DNA of 64,000 nt from Phyto melanocephala (lineage: Eukaryota > Arthropoda > Insecta > Diptera > Rhinophoridae): positions 82,858,213 to 82,922,212 of the forward strand of contig OW799236.1 in NCBI GenBank assembly GCA_941918925.1, read 5' to 3'. A program made the position numbers and the translations under genes. The notes beneath the pieces are model-generated. The model saw nothing but the letters and a program-made list of their open reading frames with translations. It did not search any database and had not been told where the DNA came from. This document shows positions 49,168-60,561 of this stretch, piece after piece; positions within the stretch are counted from its first letter, which is position 1, and the number at the start of each line of letters is the position of its first letter.

Positions 49168-49735
49168 AGTAAGAGCACTATATTCGGCTGTGCCGAATAT
49201 TTCAAACCCACCACCAATGCAAACATTGCCTTTTGTACTAACGGAAAATAAATGTGACACGCCCACTTTTACACCCACCTCCCATATAACTTTTTCTCAA
49301 ATTCAAATAATTTTTCTACGAATAAAGATTTTGGAAGATTAAAGGACTATATTGAAATAACTTCGACACCCCTACTGTAATGATGTTAATGAAATTTAAA
49401 AGCTCATAAAACCGACAAAAGCATAACTAGATTTTAATGCCTACCTCCCATATAACAGTTTATCTTAAATTCATTTAATTTCTCTATTGACAAAGTTTTT
49501 GGAATAACAAAAAACTGTATTGAAATATTTAAGTTGTATTTATTAGCAGAAACTACATTGACACGCCTACTTTAACGCCTACATTTATTGAAAGACTAAA
49601 TTTACGAGAATATTTTACTAGCATATCGAAGTTATACAAGAATAGTGATACATATTTTAGTATAAAGAGATTATTCTTATAGATTATAGCTTACTGTTAA
49701 TAACAAAATAATAAATACTATATAATATAATTATA
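49168..49735. repeat. Rearranged family-B fragments (B9)
   Basis: A minus-oriented 3' tip (AGTAAGAGCACTATATTC, GGCTGTGCCGAA, CCACCACCAATG) is joined at about 49205 to plus-oriented core sequence (ACACCCACCTCCCATATAAC) and a plus-oriented 3' portion. Confidence 0.7.
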
Positions 49736-50541
49736 ATTTTTTGTTTTTAATTTTTTTTTTTTTTTTTGTTTTTCAATTTAATATAAAATTACACAAACAA
49801 ATGTATACTGATGCTTCAATTATAAACATTTACGGATTACGCTATAAGGTTTTAGTTATTAATATTGGCAATGCTGGAATAGACGCAGGTTTTTGTCTGA
49901 ACTCACTAAAGTGAGAAAATATACAGAAACCGGTATTTTACTGGTTGTTATATTAGATATTTTTTAATAACGTTCGTAATATGTATACGGGGCTTTATAA
50001 ATGAGTTAAATTTAAATTTATTTATTTATTATGTATATGTTTAATTTTAGGTTTATTGAAGACTTATTTGACAAATTTCTGTACAACATCTGTCATTTTT
50101 ATTAATTTTAGCTTATTTTATTTATATTTTATTATATATTAAAATATTTTATTTATATAGACTTTTGTATTTATATTAAATTAATAGATTTACATAAGAC
50201 TGCATTCAAATTTAAACTTGAGCTGAATATCAAAAAAGATATTTTGTGATATTTTTAGAATCCGAACCGTTGCTTTGAGTAAAAATCTTACATCAGTTTT
50301 TTAAATGTAACAAAAACGAATTTCACGCAAAACTCTTAATGATTGCATCGATTGTAAAATACCACATTAGTTTCCATTTAAAAATCACTACCAAAATGAA
50401 ATTATCCATAATATAGATAACAGGAGTTTTATAGATAATATTTACATCCAACATGTAATCATCGACCAAAGAGTACAGATGATGAAATCTTAGGTGCTTC
50501 CAAAAATACATTCCACCCAGAATATTTTCATCTCACTATTT
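49736..50541. repeat. AT-rich spacer with a diverged family-E copy
   Basis: About 50325-50535 resembles the inverted E unit: GATGATGAAATCTTAGGTGC and ACATTCCACCCAGAATATT against GATGATGAAATCGTAGCTGA and GCATTCCACTCGGCTAATAT. The rest is featureless. Confidence 0.55.
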
Positions 50542-51470
50542 TTATACCCGCCACCAAAAAAGTGGTAGGGGTATATTAATTTTGTCATTCCGTTTGCAAC
50601 ACATTAAAATATCCATTTTAGACCCCATAAAGTATATATTTTCTGAATTGTGGTTTAATTTTATGACAATCAAGCTATGTCCGTCCGTCTGTCCGTCTGT
50701 TGAAAGCACGATAGAGGTCAGACCGTAAAAGATAATTGGCTTAAACTTTAAAAGAATATTTCTTATACACAGGGCTTGTTTGGTATTGAAAATGGGCTAA
50801 ATTTAAATATTAGTAAGAGAGTTATAGCTCGTAATGCAAGAGTAGGTAAAAAAAACCTTGTCCTTCCAACATCGAATAATATGCAATTGTGTCCAAATGC
50901 ATTAACGTAGAGCCATAAAAATTTCGAATGTATATTTCCTGAGTAGAAAAAATACCCTCCCCGAAAATCACATTGCTTAAATCTATGAGTTATAAAAGGA
51001 GTTATAGATCAAAATATACGAAAATTTATACCGCACAGTGTATTTTTCGGGATATATTTAAAATTTAAAACGTAATATAACTGTCAAAAAGATGTATGAT
51101 TCTGAAATTTTGCAAACATTGCTTTTTGGTCAAAGGAAAATTAATGTGACACGCCCACTTCCAATATAACGCTTTATCTCAAACTCATATAATTTCTCTA
51201 TGAACAAAGACTTTGGCAAAATAAAGGACTATATATTGAAATATCTGAGTTGAGTTTATTGGATAAAACTATTTCGACACGCCTACTTTAACGCCCACTT
51301 TTCACGTAATCTACTGTTAATAAAATTTAATTTAAAATGAAGGTGACACGTCCTCTTTAACGCCTACCTCTCATATAACGCTTTATCTTAAAATCATATA
51401 ATTTCTTCATAGACAAAGTTTTTGGAAAAATAAAGGACAATATTGATATATCTTATATCTATCTTAATAT
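50542..51470 (+). mobile_element. Family-B element, truncated copy B8
   Basis: Intact 5' end TTATACCCGCCACCAAAAAA with GTGGTAGGGGTATA; two to three CCGTCTGT units near 50680; the core is degraded and no 3' hairpin is found. Confidence 0.78.
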
Positions 51471-51807
51471 CTATTTCAATATAGTCCACACATGGAAAAG
51501 CAAAGTCCAATAATCAATAAAAGATTAATTAAAATTAAATAAATACTCGGTGCCCACAACTTAATGCTTTAAGAGTACTAGTAACGAAAGTCTTGATACT
51601 CTTTTCTGTCTCTTAAAACTTTAATTACTTTTAATAAATTGTGCATGAAGGTCTTAGTAATTACATATGTATTGTTTAAAATTTATGTAAAAATCAGTGG
51701 TGATAGCGAAATAAAAATTGACTTGAAATTTATTTTATTTTTGCTCCGTTTCGACCAACAATTACCTGACGAGATAATAATGTCTGAATATTCAATTTAA
51801 ATTTCTA

Positions 51808-52226
51808 TTTGCTCTATTCACAACCCCCTATTGTATTCTGTATCGTCTATTGAAATATAGTTTTGTTTTTTTTACTTGTGAACATAATTTCTGTTGTATC
51901 GCTTATATTCTTGTATTATTAAGATTAAACGTTTAGCAAAAAGCAAAAAAAAACCAAAATGGAAATGTTAATCAAATCTTAAAGTTAAAATAATGAACAA
52001 AATATTTGAGTTAAAAAATATTTTATTTATAAATTAAAAAAAAATACTTTAAAAATTATTTTCTGCAAAAAAGTGCATATCAATGCAACACTTTATAAAC
52101 ATATGAAATCAAATTGTTTTATTAAACAAAATGTTTCAATGGAAATTACCAACAACAAGCATACAATACTGTAAACACATACGAAAATAGTACCAACAGT
52201 ACAATACAACTGGGGTTGTGAATTTA
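51808..52226. mobile_element. MITE with TTCACAACCCC inverted ends, copy 1
   Basis: Left TATTCACAACCCCCTATTGT and right ACAATACAACTGGGGTTGTG form imperfect inverted repeats of about 25 bp. No transposase; target duplication not identified. Confidence 0.5.
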
Positions 52227-52330
52227 AATATTGCTGTTAATTGCATTTTCATGTCCACCCAAGAAAATGTGTTAAAGTATGTTTGGAAATTGTTATTATA
52301 TAAGCATTGTAGAGTTTTAATTTAAAAGTA

Positions 52331-52566
52331 TTTGCTCAATTCGCAACCTGTCGTAAGAGTCTTTATGCCGTAACAAATTCACCTTCTCCATATTGAAGAA
52401 AAACAACGATATTAATTACTTTCAATGTATTTAAACGACATTCTTTTAACATATGTAGGTAAAGTTGTTGTAAGTGTTGTACAAAAAATGTATAAAGAAA
52501 TTATCAACAAAACGTGTACAACTACTACGACGTACAACACCTACGATAGCTTGTGAATTGAGCAAT
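52331..52566. mobile_element. MITE with TTTGCTCAATTC inverted ends, copy 2
   Basis: Left TTGCTCAATTCGCAACCTGT and right CGATAGCTTGTGAATTGAGC are inverted over about 25 bp with few mismatches. Similar to the left tip of copy 1 (TTTGCTCTATTCACAACC). It ends 40 bp from the peptidase gene poly(A) signal. Confidence 0.6.
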
Positions 52567-52605
52567 TATGTCAGTTAAGTACAATATTGTATTTAATATT
52601 ATATT

Positions 52606-52611
52606 TTTATT
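52606..52611 (-). terminator. Poly(A) signal of the aspartic peptidase gene
   Basis: AATAAA on the minus strand, 58-63 nt beyond the TGA stop. Confidence 0.7.
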
Positions 52612-52668
52612 TGAAGGTGGTTATAATGACAGTAATATTTTTTTCTAATATATAACAAATGAAATAAA

Positions 52669-53826
52669 TCATTCTTCTTGAGCAACTTCAGCGAAACCAA
52701 CACGATTGTTGCCAAAATCAAAAACTGTATAGTAACGACCAATAAATAGGTCGCCCAAAATCCATGAATTAGTGTCCATTGTAGTAAAGCCGGACATGCA
52801 AGTGCCTTCAAGATTTAAAATGTAATCTCTGGGTTTTAAAGTGAAAGTGGTGCCACCAATAACGAAATTTACATCAGGCAACGAATCTATTTTAGAACAG
52901 TCAACATAGTAGTTATCATCTGTAACGTCATGAACACCACCAATTTCGGTATTCAAAGTTTTGAAGGCATCTGAAGGACAAACAATCAAACTGGTGCCAG
53001 TATCAGCAATTGCTTGACAATTGTCACAAATACTTTTACCATTAATAGAACCCGAGGAGATTTCAAATTGCCAGTAACCTTTTTGAGAAACGGGAACATA
53101 AGTGATTTCACCACTGATTAAGCTAGAGTCGACACCACCCAAAATCATTTCACCGCCATCGCGTGCCGAGCCTTTGCGCTTTAAGTAAAAAGAGAAAACA
53201 TTTTCTTCGACTAGAGCTTGAGAGAACATGTTGTAAAATGGTGGCACAACATTATCTTCAGACAAAGATTGGAAGGCCATGCCAAAGATGCCATCAAAGT
53301 TAGCATCAATGAAACTCATGTGGGGTTCATTCATGGCCTCTGCGAAAACTTGATTCTTAATTGTTAATCCTTCTACAGTCACATCATCTTGTGACAAAAT
53401 ACCGCTCATACTACCACTGCCATATTGAATAGAAATACGTTGACCATTTTCAACATAAGTGCTGGAATCGCGATGATCATACTGATTGTGTGTTATACAA
53501 GCAATATCCCAAATCTTGCAACTGCTAGAGGGAACCCACAAATTCGAGGAACCAGAATCGAAAAGAACTACAAACTTTTGCGGCGGGGTACCAATGGTGA
53601 TCTCACCATAATATTCCATGTTCAAACTATTTGATAATTCCTCATGAGGCAAATCTGTTTTAGTACTCCTACTTTCCAAATTGTATTTGTAACTCAATAT
53701 AGTCTTTTCAACAGCGACATCATCTATGGTTTTGACAAAATTTTCATGTCTATGTATTGGAACATGCACCAACTCAGAACTGACCACAGCCACTATAATG
53801 GCATACATAGCAATAAACTTTAACAT
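52669..53826 (-). CDS. Pepsin-family (A1) aspartic peptidase, cathepsin D-like, secreted zymogen
   Basis: A complete 385-residue intronless frame of usual family length. Residues 1-17 or so are a signal peptide (hydrophobic YAIIVAVVSS), about 18-68 an activation propeptide, and the mature bilobed enzyme starts near NMEYYGEITIGTPPQ (69-83). Catalytic aspartates are D90 in FDSGSSNLWVPS and D275 in ADTGTSLIVCPS; the flap tyrosine is Y135 in YGSGSMSG. Cysteine pairs expected from the family are C103-C110, C267-C270 and C310-C343; WILGDLFIGRYYTVFD (355-370) is the conserved C-terminal strand. These enzymes cut proteins at acid pH in lysosomes or the larval midgut lumen. The first motif is DSGS instead of the usual DTGS; serine occurs there in active relatives, so activity is expected. 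No polyproline loop typical of vertebrate lysosomal cathepsin D is seen, so a digestive role is plausible (inference). Start chosen from signal peptide position and promoter distance. Confidence 0.97.
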   Translation of the reverse strand: MLKFIAMYAIIVAVVSSELVHVPIHRHENFVKTIDDVAVEKTILSYKYNLESRSTKTDLPHEELSNSLNMEYYGEITIGTPPQKFVVLFDSGSSNLWVPSSSCKIWDIACITHNQYDHRDSSTYVENGQRISIQYGSGSMSGILSQDDVTVEGLTIKNQVFAEAMNEPHMSFIDANFDGIFGMAFQSLSEDNVVPPFYNMFSQALVEENVFSFYLKRKGSARDGGEMILGGVDSSLISGEITYVPVSQKGYWQFEISSGSINGKSICDNCQAIADTGTSLIVCPSDAFKTLNTEIGGVHDVTDDNYYVDCSKIDSLPDVNFVIGGTTFTLKPRDYILNLEGTCMSGFTTMDTNSWILGDLFIGRYYTVFDFGNNRVGFAEVAQEE

Positions 53827-53952
53827 TTTAAGACTGTAAGGATTAAGAGGATTAGAAAATTAAAAACAAATTTTACTTTTGTGCAAGATCTTAATTAATA
53901 AATTACCCGTCTTTATAATGTTTTCTATGTTCTCCTTAGAAAAAACTACAAT

Positions 53953-53958
53953 AACTAA
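53953..53958 (-). promoter_or_regulatory. Initiator-like site of the peptidase gene
   Basis: TTAGTT on the minus strand, about 32 nt downstream of the TATA box, close to the arthropod Inr TCAGTT. Predicts a 5' UTR of about 130 nt. Confidence 0.5.
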
Positions 53959-53980
53959 TTAATTTTCTAAATTTGTTTTG

Positions 53981-53988
53981 TATTTATA
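53981..53988 (-). promoter_or_regulatory. TATA box of the peptidase gene
   Basis: TATAAATA on the minus strand, 155 nt before the ATG and correctly spaced from the initiator-like site. Confidence 0.7.
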
Positions 53989-53989
53989 C

Positions 53990-54486
53990 CTTTAAACAAA
54001 CTTATGTAATTGATAATTTATTTTCTAGTCTGTCCATTACATATACAAACACAATTTGTTACATATGTTTTTGAAGATTATATTCAAGGCAAAATATTCA
54101 GATATTTAGTAAAACAGCAAGTAAAAAAGAGTTTTATTTAGGTTTTTGTAATAAGCTTTATTTTATTTTAAATTCATTTAATAACCAGAAACAGTAGCTG
54201 ATTTCTATATCAATTATAGGATGACACTTATTATGTAACTGTGTTCGTTACAATTGAAAATGTTTCTATTATTTGACCTTATCAAGAACTGCCTTATTTA
54301 CAACAACTAACAAAAGTTCATAAAGAGTTATATTGAAAAATTTTCTATTGAAATTTGATTTATTAATGCTAATAAACCTTTAATATTATTTACAAATAAG
54401 GGCGTTAATGTTTAATCAGGTTGTAAAAAAATATATAGCGCATATAAATACATATGAGCTGTTAAAAAATTTATAAAGAAGAAAAT
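53990..54486. other. Upstream region of the peptidase gene
   Basis: AT-rich, with no element ends. It may contain enhancer sites, but none is recognisable. Confidence 0.45.
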
Positions 54487-55156
54487 CATGTAAGAGCGCT
54501 ATATTCGGCTGTGCCGAATTTTTGTTAATCAACAACAATTTTGTGTTGCACCTTTATTGCATAAAACTTATTATGTTTTTGAAAACTTCAATCACTGTAG
54601 AATAAATTATTTATATTAAAATAATAATTATTCTTTTGTTGAGTTAGATTTTATATTAATTTATCTTATATTTAGTCTCAATATTAAACCAAAATTATTT
54701 CTACAATAGGAGTGATATATTCACTTTTATTAGCCCAAAGTTATATTTTCACAAAATATAAAGAGTCTGACATGTGATATTCAATTTCTGTTAAAAAAAA
54801 TATATGTGGCGTTTTCCTAATTTACGTTAGTAAAAATTATATCAAAACTATATCTGACGAAATATCAAAAACATGGGTAAATGTATAAAAAATTCTAGCT
54901 CTTAAATCATATAATTACTTTTTGGGCTTTTCCAATGACAATATGTACTATAAAAGTAGCTCGAAAAGCTGGGTCTATTAAGCATAAGATACAATGTTAA
55001 ACAGTCAAATAAACAAATAAATAAATGAATGTAAGCTAATATAAGAGTAATGAAATATTCTATAATTTTTTTGTAACTATAAATTAATAATTACAAGGTT
55101 AAAAAGATTTTTAAATACATGATTGTTTTTTATATACACAATTTGGTTTAATGTAA

Positions 55157-55552
55157 AAAGTGTAACGTCCGTAACGTAACGTCCGTAACAGACAAAAATT
55201 TAGATTTTTTCTTAACGGGACTACTTAGACTTCTTTTCTAAGTAGGATTGATATCGTCATATATTCCAATTAATTTTTTTGTTTATTATGCAAAATTCGC
55301 TAAAAAAAAAATGTGTAAATGCACATAAGCCTTAAAATCGACTTCCATTTTTTGTAACGTCCGTAACGGAACTTTAAGCTAGCATTAATTTTTTTTTAAA
55401 ACAGTTAACCTTTAAGTTTAAAACAAGTTTTGAAGAACTCCCAAAGAACTGCATTTTGCAAAAAATTTCATGAAAATATGTCAATGTGAACGCCAGCTGT
55501 GTCAATCTTAACAAGCAAATTTGCGTGCGAATGTAACGTCCGTAACGCAGGA
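55157..55552 (+). repeat. Cluster of TAACGTCCGTAAC motifs
   Basis: GTAACGTCCGTAACG-type sequences lie at about 55160 (two overlapping), 55353 and 55532. They stand out by CpG content in an AT-rich setting. Confidence 0.85.
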
Positions 55553-55559
55553 TTAGCCC

Positions 55560-55665
55560 ATATGTATGTTTTTTAGATGTACATATGTACGTATTTCATA
55601 TGAGATGAATGGTGATACAAATAATTGTTATTGCATGACTGGCCGAATGTAGCACTCTTACTATT
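55560..55665 (+). repeat. 3' fragment of a family-C element
   Basis: GAATGGTGATACAAATAATT, TTATTGCATGACT, GGCCGAATGTAGCACTC and TTACT before a T run match the end of C1; the first half of the terminal hairpin is deleted. Confidence 0.75.
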
Positions 55666-56575
55666 TTTTTTTTTGTAATATTAGCCAGAATCCCACACTT
55701 AGAATATATAAGCAAAAATTCAATTTAAATTCAAGTATAACTTTTTCAGAGTATGCCTTAAGTGGATGTGCGAATAAAATAAGGTGTGTTAAAGTATTGA
55801 TCCATAGTCTTGGTACATGTAGAAATATAATATAAATTTAAAGAATAGCGTTATACGAGAAATGGACCTTTAAGTAGGCGTGTCATCCTAATTTGTTGAT
55901 ATTGATAAAATTGATCAAATATCCACATTTGCAAAATTTCAGCATCGTTTATTTAGTGCAGTCGGTTTTGTTATGTAATTAATGTTTTGAATAACAAAGT
56001 ATGGCTAATATGGGAGGTGGGCGTTAAGCTAGATCTATCGTAGAAGTGTTTGTTAATGAACATGACATAGATAGTAAAACAAAGAGACGTTTTTTGAGCT
56101 TTTAAATTTTATTAGGAGCAGATATACCATATATAAAGGCTGGATGTTAAAGTAGGCGAGTCAAAGTAAATTCTCTTACTGAGTTAAATTTAGATATTAC
56201 AACATAGACAGCTTTATGCTTCCAACATTTTTTGACAATATAGAAATTTAATGAATTTAAGGAAAGGCGTTATATGGGAGGTGGTCCCTAAAGCAGAAGT
56301 GTCATTCTAATTTCTTGATATTATCATAATATTGCCCAATAAACAGATATTTTATTTATCTAATTCTGCCAATACAATTATAGTTTTAAATTTTAAGTTA
56401 ACAAAAGAAACACTACTATGTGTTTCCTTTCATATTACACGGATTTGTAAAATTTTCGGGGAAATATATACTTAATAAAGTTATAAGATTAAATTGAGCA
56501 TTTCGATTTGTTACAGACGAAACGATAGAATTAATATATACTCACATACTTTTTTTTTTGATCGTGGGTATATAA

Positions 56576-57196
56576 AATATAATCAGCACAAAATTAATGA
56601 CAGACCTGATAATTTCAAGAACATTACAATGTTTCTTAATTTGCTATAAAGCTTTAAGTATCCACTACCATTCTTGTTCTTTTGTTAATCTAAGAAGAGG
56701 GAGTCCCAATATTTTTAAAAATTTTAAATACCTATAATTGGACTTTAAATGGCGATGCTCTAATAAAAAAAATTTCTTGACCTTTAAGTAATTACTTTGG
56801 TTTTTCACGTTTTTTTTATTTAAATATGTGGCAATAAGGAAAAACTGTTTATGTAAGTTTATATAGTTTTTCAGGAAAGTATTTTTCTATTTTTTAGTTG
56901 ATTTTTATTAATAGATTCCCTTCAAACTAAGATAGTTAAAAACTCGCCTGATGGTAGTTTTAAACTCCGGGATTGTAATAGTGTGATTATCTCAATTTAA
57001 TCATTTCTTAACTTAAGCAGTTATTTCTTTTTGCCATAAAAATATTAACACAACTTATTACTTAAAGATTAACGTCTTTATAAATATAAATATGTAATAA
57101 AAATAATGTTATTTAGTTTTATTCATTATTTTAATATTTCGCTACTGGGTTGTGTAGTAGCAATATCAGAAAATAAATTATTGTTTTGATAATTAT
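56576..57196. other. AT-rich spacer
   Basis: No recognised gene or element. Confidence 0.5.
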
Positions 57197-57312
57197 ACGA
57201 GGGTTGCCTTTTATATTTCGGGCTTAGAGACATATAAAGATTTATCATCGAAAAGGGTTTTGTTGCATTTCAAAATATTCACCCTGAAGTTGCATGGAAC
57301 CAACATTTAAAT
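57197..57312. repeat. Possible mariner-type end fragment
   Basis: TACGAGGGTTGCCTTTTATA and CATTTCAAAATATTCACCCT resemble a mariner-type terminal repeat and adjoining coding end seen in insects. No partner end was found. Low certainty. Confidence 0.35.
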
Positions 57313-57584
57313 TTTTTATTATTTTTTTTTTATCTCCAAGACCAAGGCATATTTATTCATCAGGTAACTGCAGTTCGGAGAGAATTTTGTTTGGTTATAT
57401 ATTTTATATATGAAGTTTGATATTTGAAATAAATTAGAAAAGAGAGAAAATTGTTTTTTATTTATGCATTTTGACCGCTGATATTTTAAATAAGTGTTGA
57501 AAAAAATGATCAGCTGACGAATCAAGAGTACCTGATTAATAAATATTCCTTGCTCCAAGACATGGATTTTGAACCCGTATATGT
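57313..57584. other. Spacer before the hAT relic
   Basis: No feature recognised. An open frame on the minus strand crosses into the hAT end and is a chance frame. Confidence 0.45.
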
Positions 57585-59010
57585 CAGGGGTCGAAAAACG
57601 TTGACCTTGCATTTTTTATGTTCGGATGTTATTGGGTGTCAAGTCAGTCCTATACGGCGGATGACTCATTACATCGAACTTTTGAGTGCTCATAATATTG
57701 TTGTATTAAAATTAATAAAATTTGAAATAACTTAATTGCAAAAATTATCGTACAAATTTCAATATTGTGTCGTATGAAAAAATATTACAAAAGTAATAAC
57801 TCAAATATTAGCAAACGGTTTAACAATATTACATTATAAAATATACGTTTATATGTACATATATTTAATGTGTTACTTTTTATGTATTAAATATCTGTAA
57901 TCAGTGGTGATAAAGTTAGCACAATTGTACTTTGTTGGTATAATTCTAATCTAAAAACTATGTTAGTAACGCCGGGCCCAATTTTCCAAATTAGCTTATT
58001 TCCTATTTATTGGTATTAAATAATTTAACATGGCAACTCATTCTTACTGTTCAATACAAACATACATATTGTGAATGGAATTTTGCACTTATGAATTGCG
58101 AATATACAACAAATAATCTCGAGATACTATCTGTTGTTTTTTTTTTTTCTATACAAAAAATAAATTGCAATCACTTATATTATAAGTAATGTCACGAAAA
58201 ACCAAATAAAGAGTCAATAACGAAAGAATCTTCAATGATAATTCAATCCCTAATTCATGAATTTTCTGCAAGATTTATGCAGTTTAAAGAATTTGAAGAA
58301 ACTTAAAAGTTTATTTTATACCCTGATACAGTACCATTTGAAAAATTAAATTTAAAAGTCCTTGAGTAAGTTTTAATGAATTAGAAATGGAATTAGTTGA
58401 ATTTTAGTCAAGTACCATATGGAACCAAAAATTTGTTGATTTAAGAAAGGATTTAGAAATTATTAAAAGTAATCGATTATTGGATAAAATAAATAAAATT
58501 GCAGTAGATAAAATTCTAACTACATGAAATTCAATTCCTAACACGTTTAATTGTTTAACAGTATTAGTTAGCAAATTCAATTTTATCAATATTTTCATCG
58601 ACGTGGGCATGTGAATCTATATTTTCAGAATTTAATTTTATAAAAAACAAATATAGGAATAGAATGACGGATGAGTCGAGCTCTGCATGCGTACTTTTGA
58701 AATAAACTAAATGTGAACCAGATATAAAATCTTTATCAGCTTGTGTACAGCAAAAAAATCACATTCAAAACAATTGTTTTTAATTGTTTAAAACTCAATA
58801 TCGTAGAAATATTAATTTTTGTAAAATATTAATTAATAAAAAATTGTTTAAAACAGAATTGCTTTTATTTGTTTATTTAATTATACATACTTACGTATAG
58901 TTTCATTACGCTAACATTTCGAATGAAATTTTTTTGTGGTACGTTACCTATTTAAAAAAAAAAATTTATGACTTTGTGGCACGGACATCAAAAAAGGTTC
59001 GTCACCCCTG
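57585..59010 (+). mobile_element. hAT-family transposon relic
   Basis: Ends CAGGGGTCGAAAAACG and TTCGTCACCCCTG are hAT-type inverted repeats (CAGGGGTSG class). The interior carries transposase remains near the 3' end. The neighbouring 8-bp sequences (GTATATGT, ACTTATAA) do not match, so the target duplication has decayed or the ends were rearranged. At 1426 bp it is internally deleted. Confidence 0.78.
58225..58770 (+). pseudogene. hAT transposase C-terminal pseudogene (ZBED5/GTF2IRD2-like subgroup)
   Basis: The plus strand reads SIFSSTWACESIFSEFNFIK, NKYRNRMTDESSSACVLLK and KCEPDIKSLS, the hATC dimerisation region of this subgroup, preceded by FSARFMQFKEFEE and YPDTVPFEKLNL. Several in-frame stops occur, so it is dead. 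Confidence 0.82.
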
Positions 59011-59696
59011 ACTTATAAGAATAACGTATACATATACGCAGTTTAACAGCAAGACGGCTTGTTAGCTATGCTATACACTGTGTTTAAATTTGGTGTCCTG
59101 GGTTTATAACTTTGTCATTTAGTTTGTAACTTTTACAATTATCATCCCAATGTATATATTTTCTAAAAGCTAATGGCCAGAAGATCAGATTAGGTAATGG
59201 AGCACGTCTATCCGTAACTTTGTTGAATTTAACTTTTTAATGTGCTGTTTATAGAATGCGAACGCTTACTTTGAGTGGACGTTTTGCCTGTAATTGGTTA
59301 TTGTTTTTGCGTGATTAAGTAACAAACATTCAAACATCCAAACATCCAAACATCCAAGCATTCAAACATTCACATTTGTTATATTATTAGGATTAAGTTT
59401 TCCTTGAACGTTAATATTGTAAAATCTAAAGTAAATTCATTTTGGAATAACTGAAATTATATAACTTACATATACTTATGCACTCCTTAAAAACATGTAA
59501 GATATCCAATCCATTGACTCAAATAAATAAAGAATTATTTAAAAATATATTTAAATCAACTTATTCCATTTTAACTCATTAATACTAATTGCTCTCATTA
59601 TATATTTACATTTTGTAGCTAGTAATTTTGCTAATAACTTAAACATTTATTAAGTGATATAAATAACCACAAAACTAAATATTATTTTATAATTTT
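59011..59696. other. Spacer with a short minisatellite
   Basis: ACATCCAAACATCCAAACAT-type units lie at about 59329-59371. At about 59098-59170 there is a weak family-C/F head (TTTGTCATTTAGTTTGTAAC). Otherwise nothing recognised. Confidence 0.55.
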
Positions 59697-60561
59697 TTAT
59701 ACCCTTCACACAGTGAAAAAGGGTATATATAGGTTTGTCATTCCGTGTGAAATTTCTACAATTTTGATTTCCGACCCCATAAAGTATATATTTTCTGAAA
59801 GCTTATGAATAGGGGAGTCGATTAAGCGCTGTCAGTCTGTCCGTCTGTCCGTCTGACCGTCTGTCCGTGTGTATGTTGAAATCAACTTTTTGAAGCCCCC
59901 CGACATCGCTTGGACTCGGGTGAGGTATTAAAATATCAGAAATATTCGGGAGTAGATCGCTATTGAAAATCAGAAACATCGGTACATAAACAACTGAGAT
60001 ATGAGCAAAAACCCACGACCACCTCGATTTTTTTTTCACAAAAGCAACATTACAACAACAACATACATACATACAAACGTGTATACTGGTTAGAGAAAAC
60101 GTGGCATCGAATCCCAGCTGAGCCAAAAAAATTTTTTTTTTAATTTTTTTAAAATTTTTTTTTTTATTTTTTTTTTTTTATTTTTTTTTTTTATTTTTAT
60201 TTAATATATTATTTATATTTTTATTATTTTTTTTTTTAATTTTTTTTTTATTTTTTTTTAATTTATATATATTATATACATAATAATTTTTTAAAAAATT
60301 TTTTTTTTTTTTAAATTTTTTTTAAAATTTTTTTTTTAAATTTTTTTTTTAATTTTTTTTTTAATTTTTTTTTTTTTTTTTTTTAACATTCATACGTGAA
60401 TTTATAATTTTACAATGGGACGTTTTTATATATGTATGTTTTTATATGTATGTACGTATTTCATATGGGATGAATGGTGACACAAACCACTGTTATTGCA
60501 TGAATTCACGTTGTGAAGGGTATATAAGATTCGGCACGGCCGAATATAGCGCTCTTACTTG
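59697..60561 (+). mobile_element. DINE-1/Helentron-like element, family C, copy C3
   Basis: It begins TTATACCCTTCACACAGTG and ends GTGAAGGGTATATAAGA with the hairpin TTCGGCACGGCCGAA, GCGCTCTTACTTG. It is nearly identical to C2 over the first 380 bp. The T-rich tract (about 60127-60385) is on the plus strand. Confidence 0.88.

Larger units (their letters stand above)
54487..56575 (-). mobile_element. Old, strongly diverged family-B-like element (B11)
   Basis: The left edge GTAAGAGCGCTATATTCGGC and right edge GATCGTGGGTATATAAAA mirror family-B ends; core remnants GGGAGGTGGGCGTTAAGC (about 56012) and GTTATATGGGAGGTGG (about 56269) persist. A family-C 3' piece is embedded at about 55560-55665. 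Confidence 0.6.

Noticed and set aside
53425..53634. 69-residue plus-strand frame
   Set aside because: Shadow of the aspartic peptidase gene on the opposite strand.
57319..57612. 97-residue minus-strand frame
   Set aside because: It crosses from the spacer into the hAT terminal repeat, so it is a chance frame.
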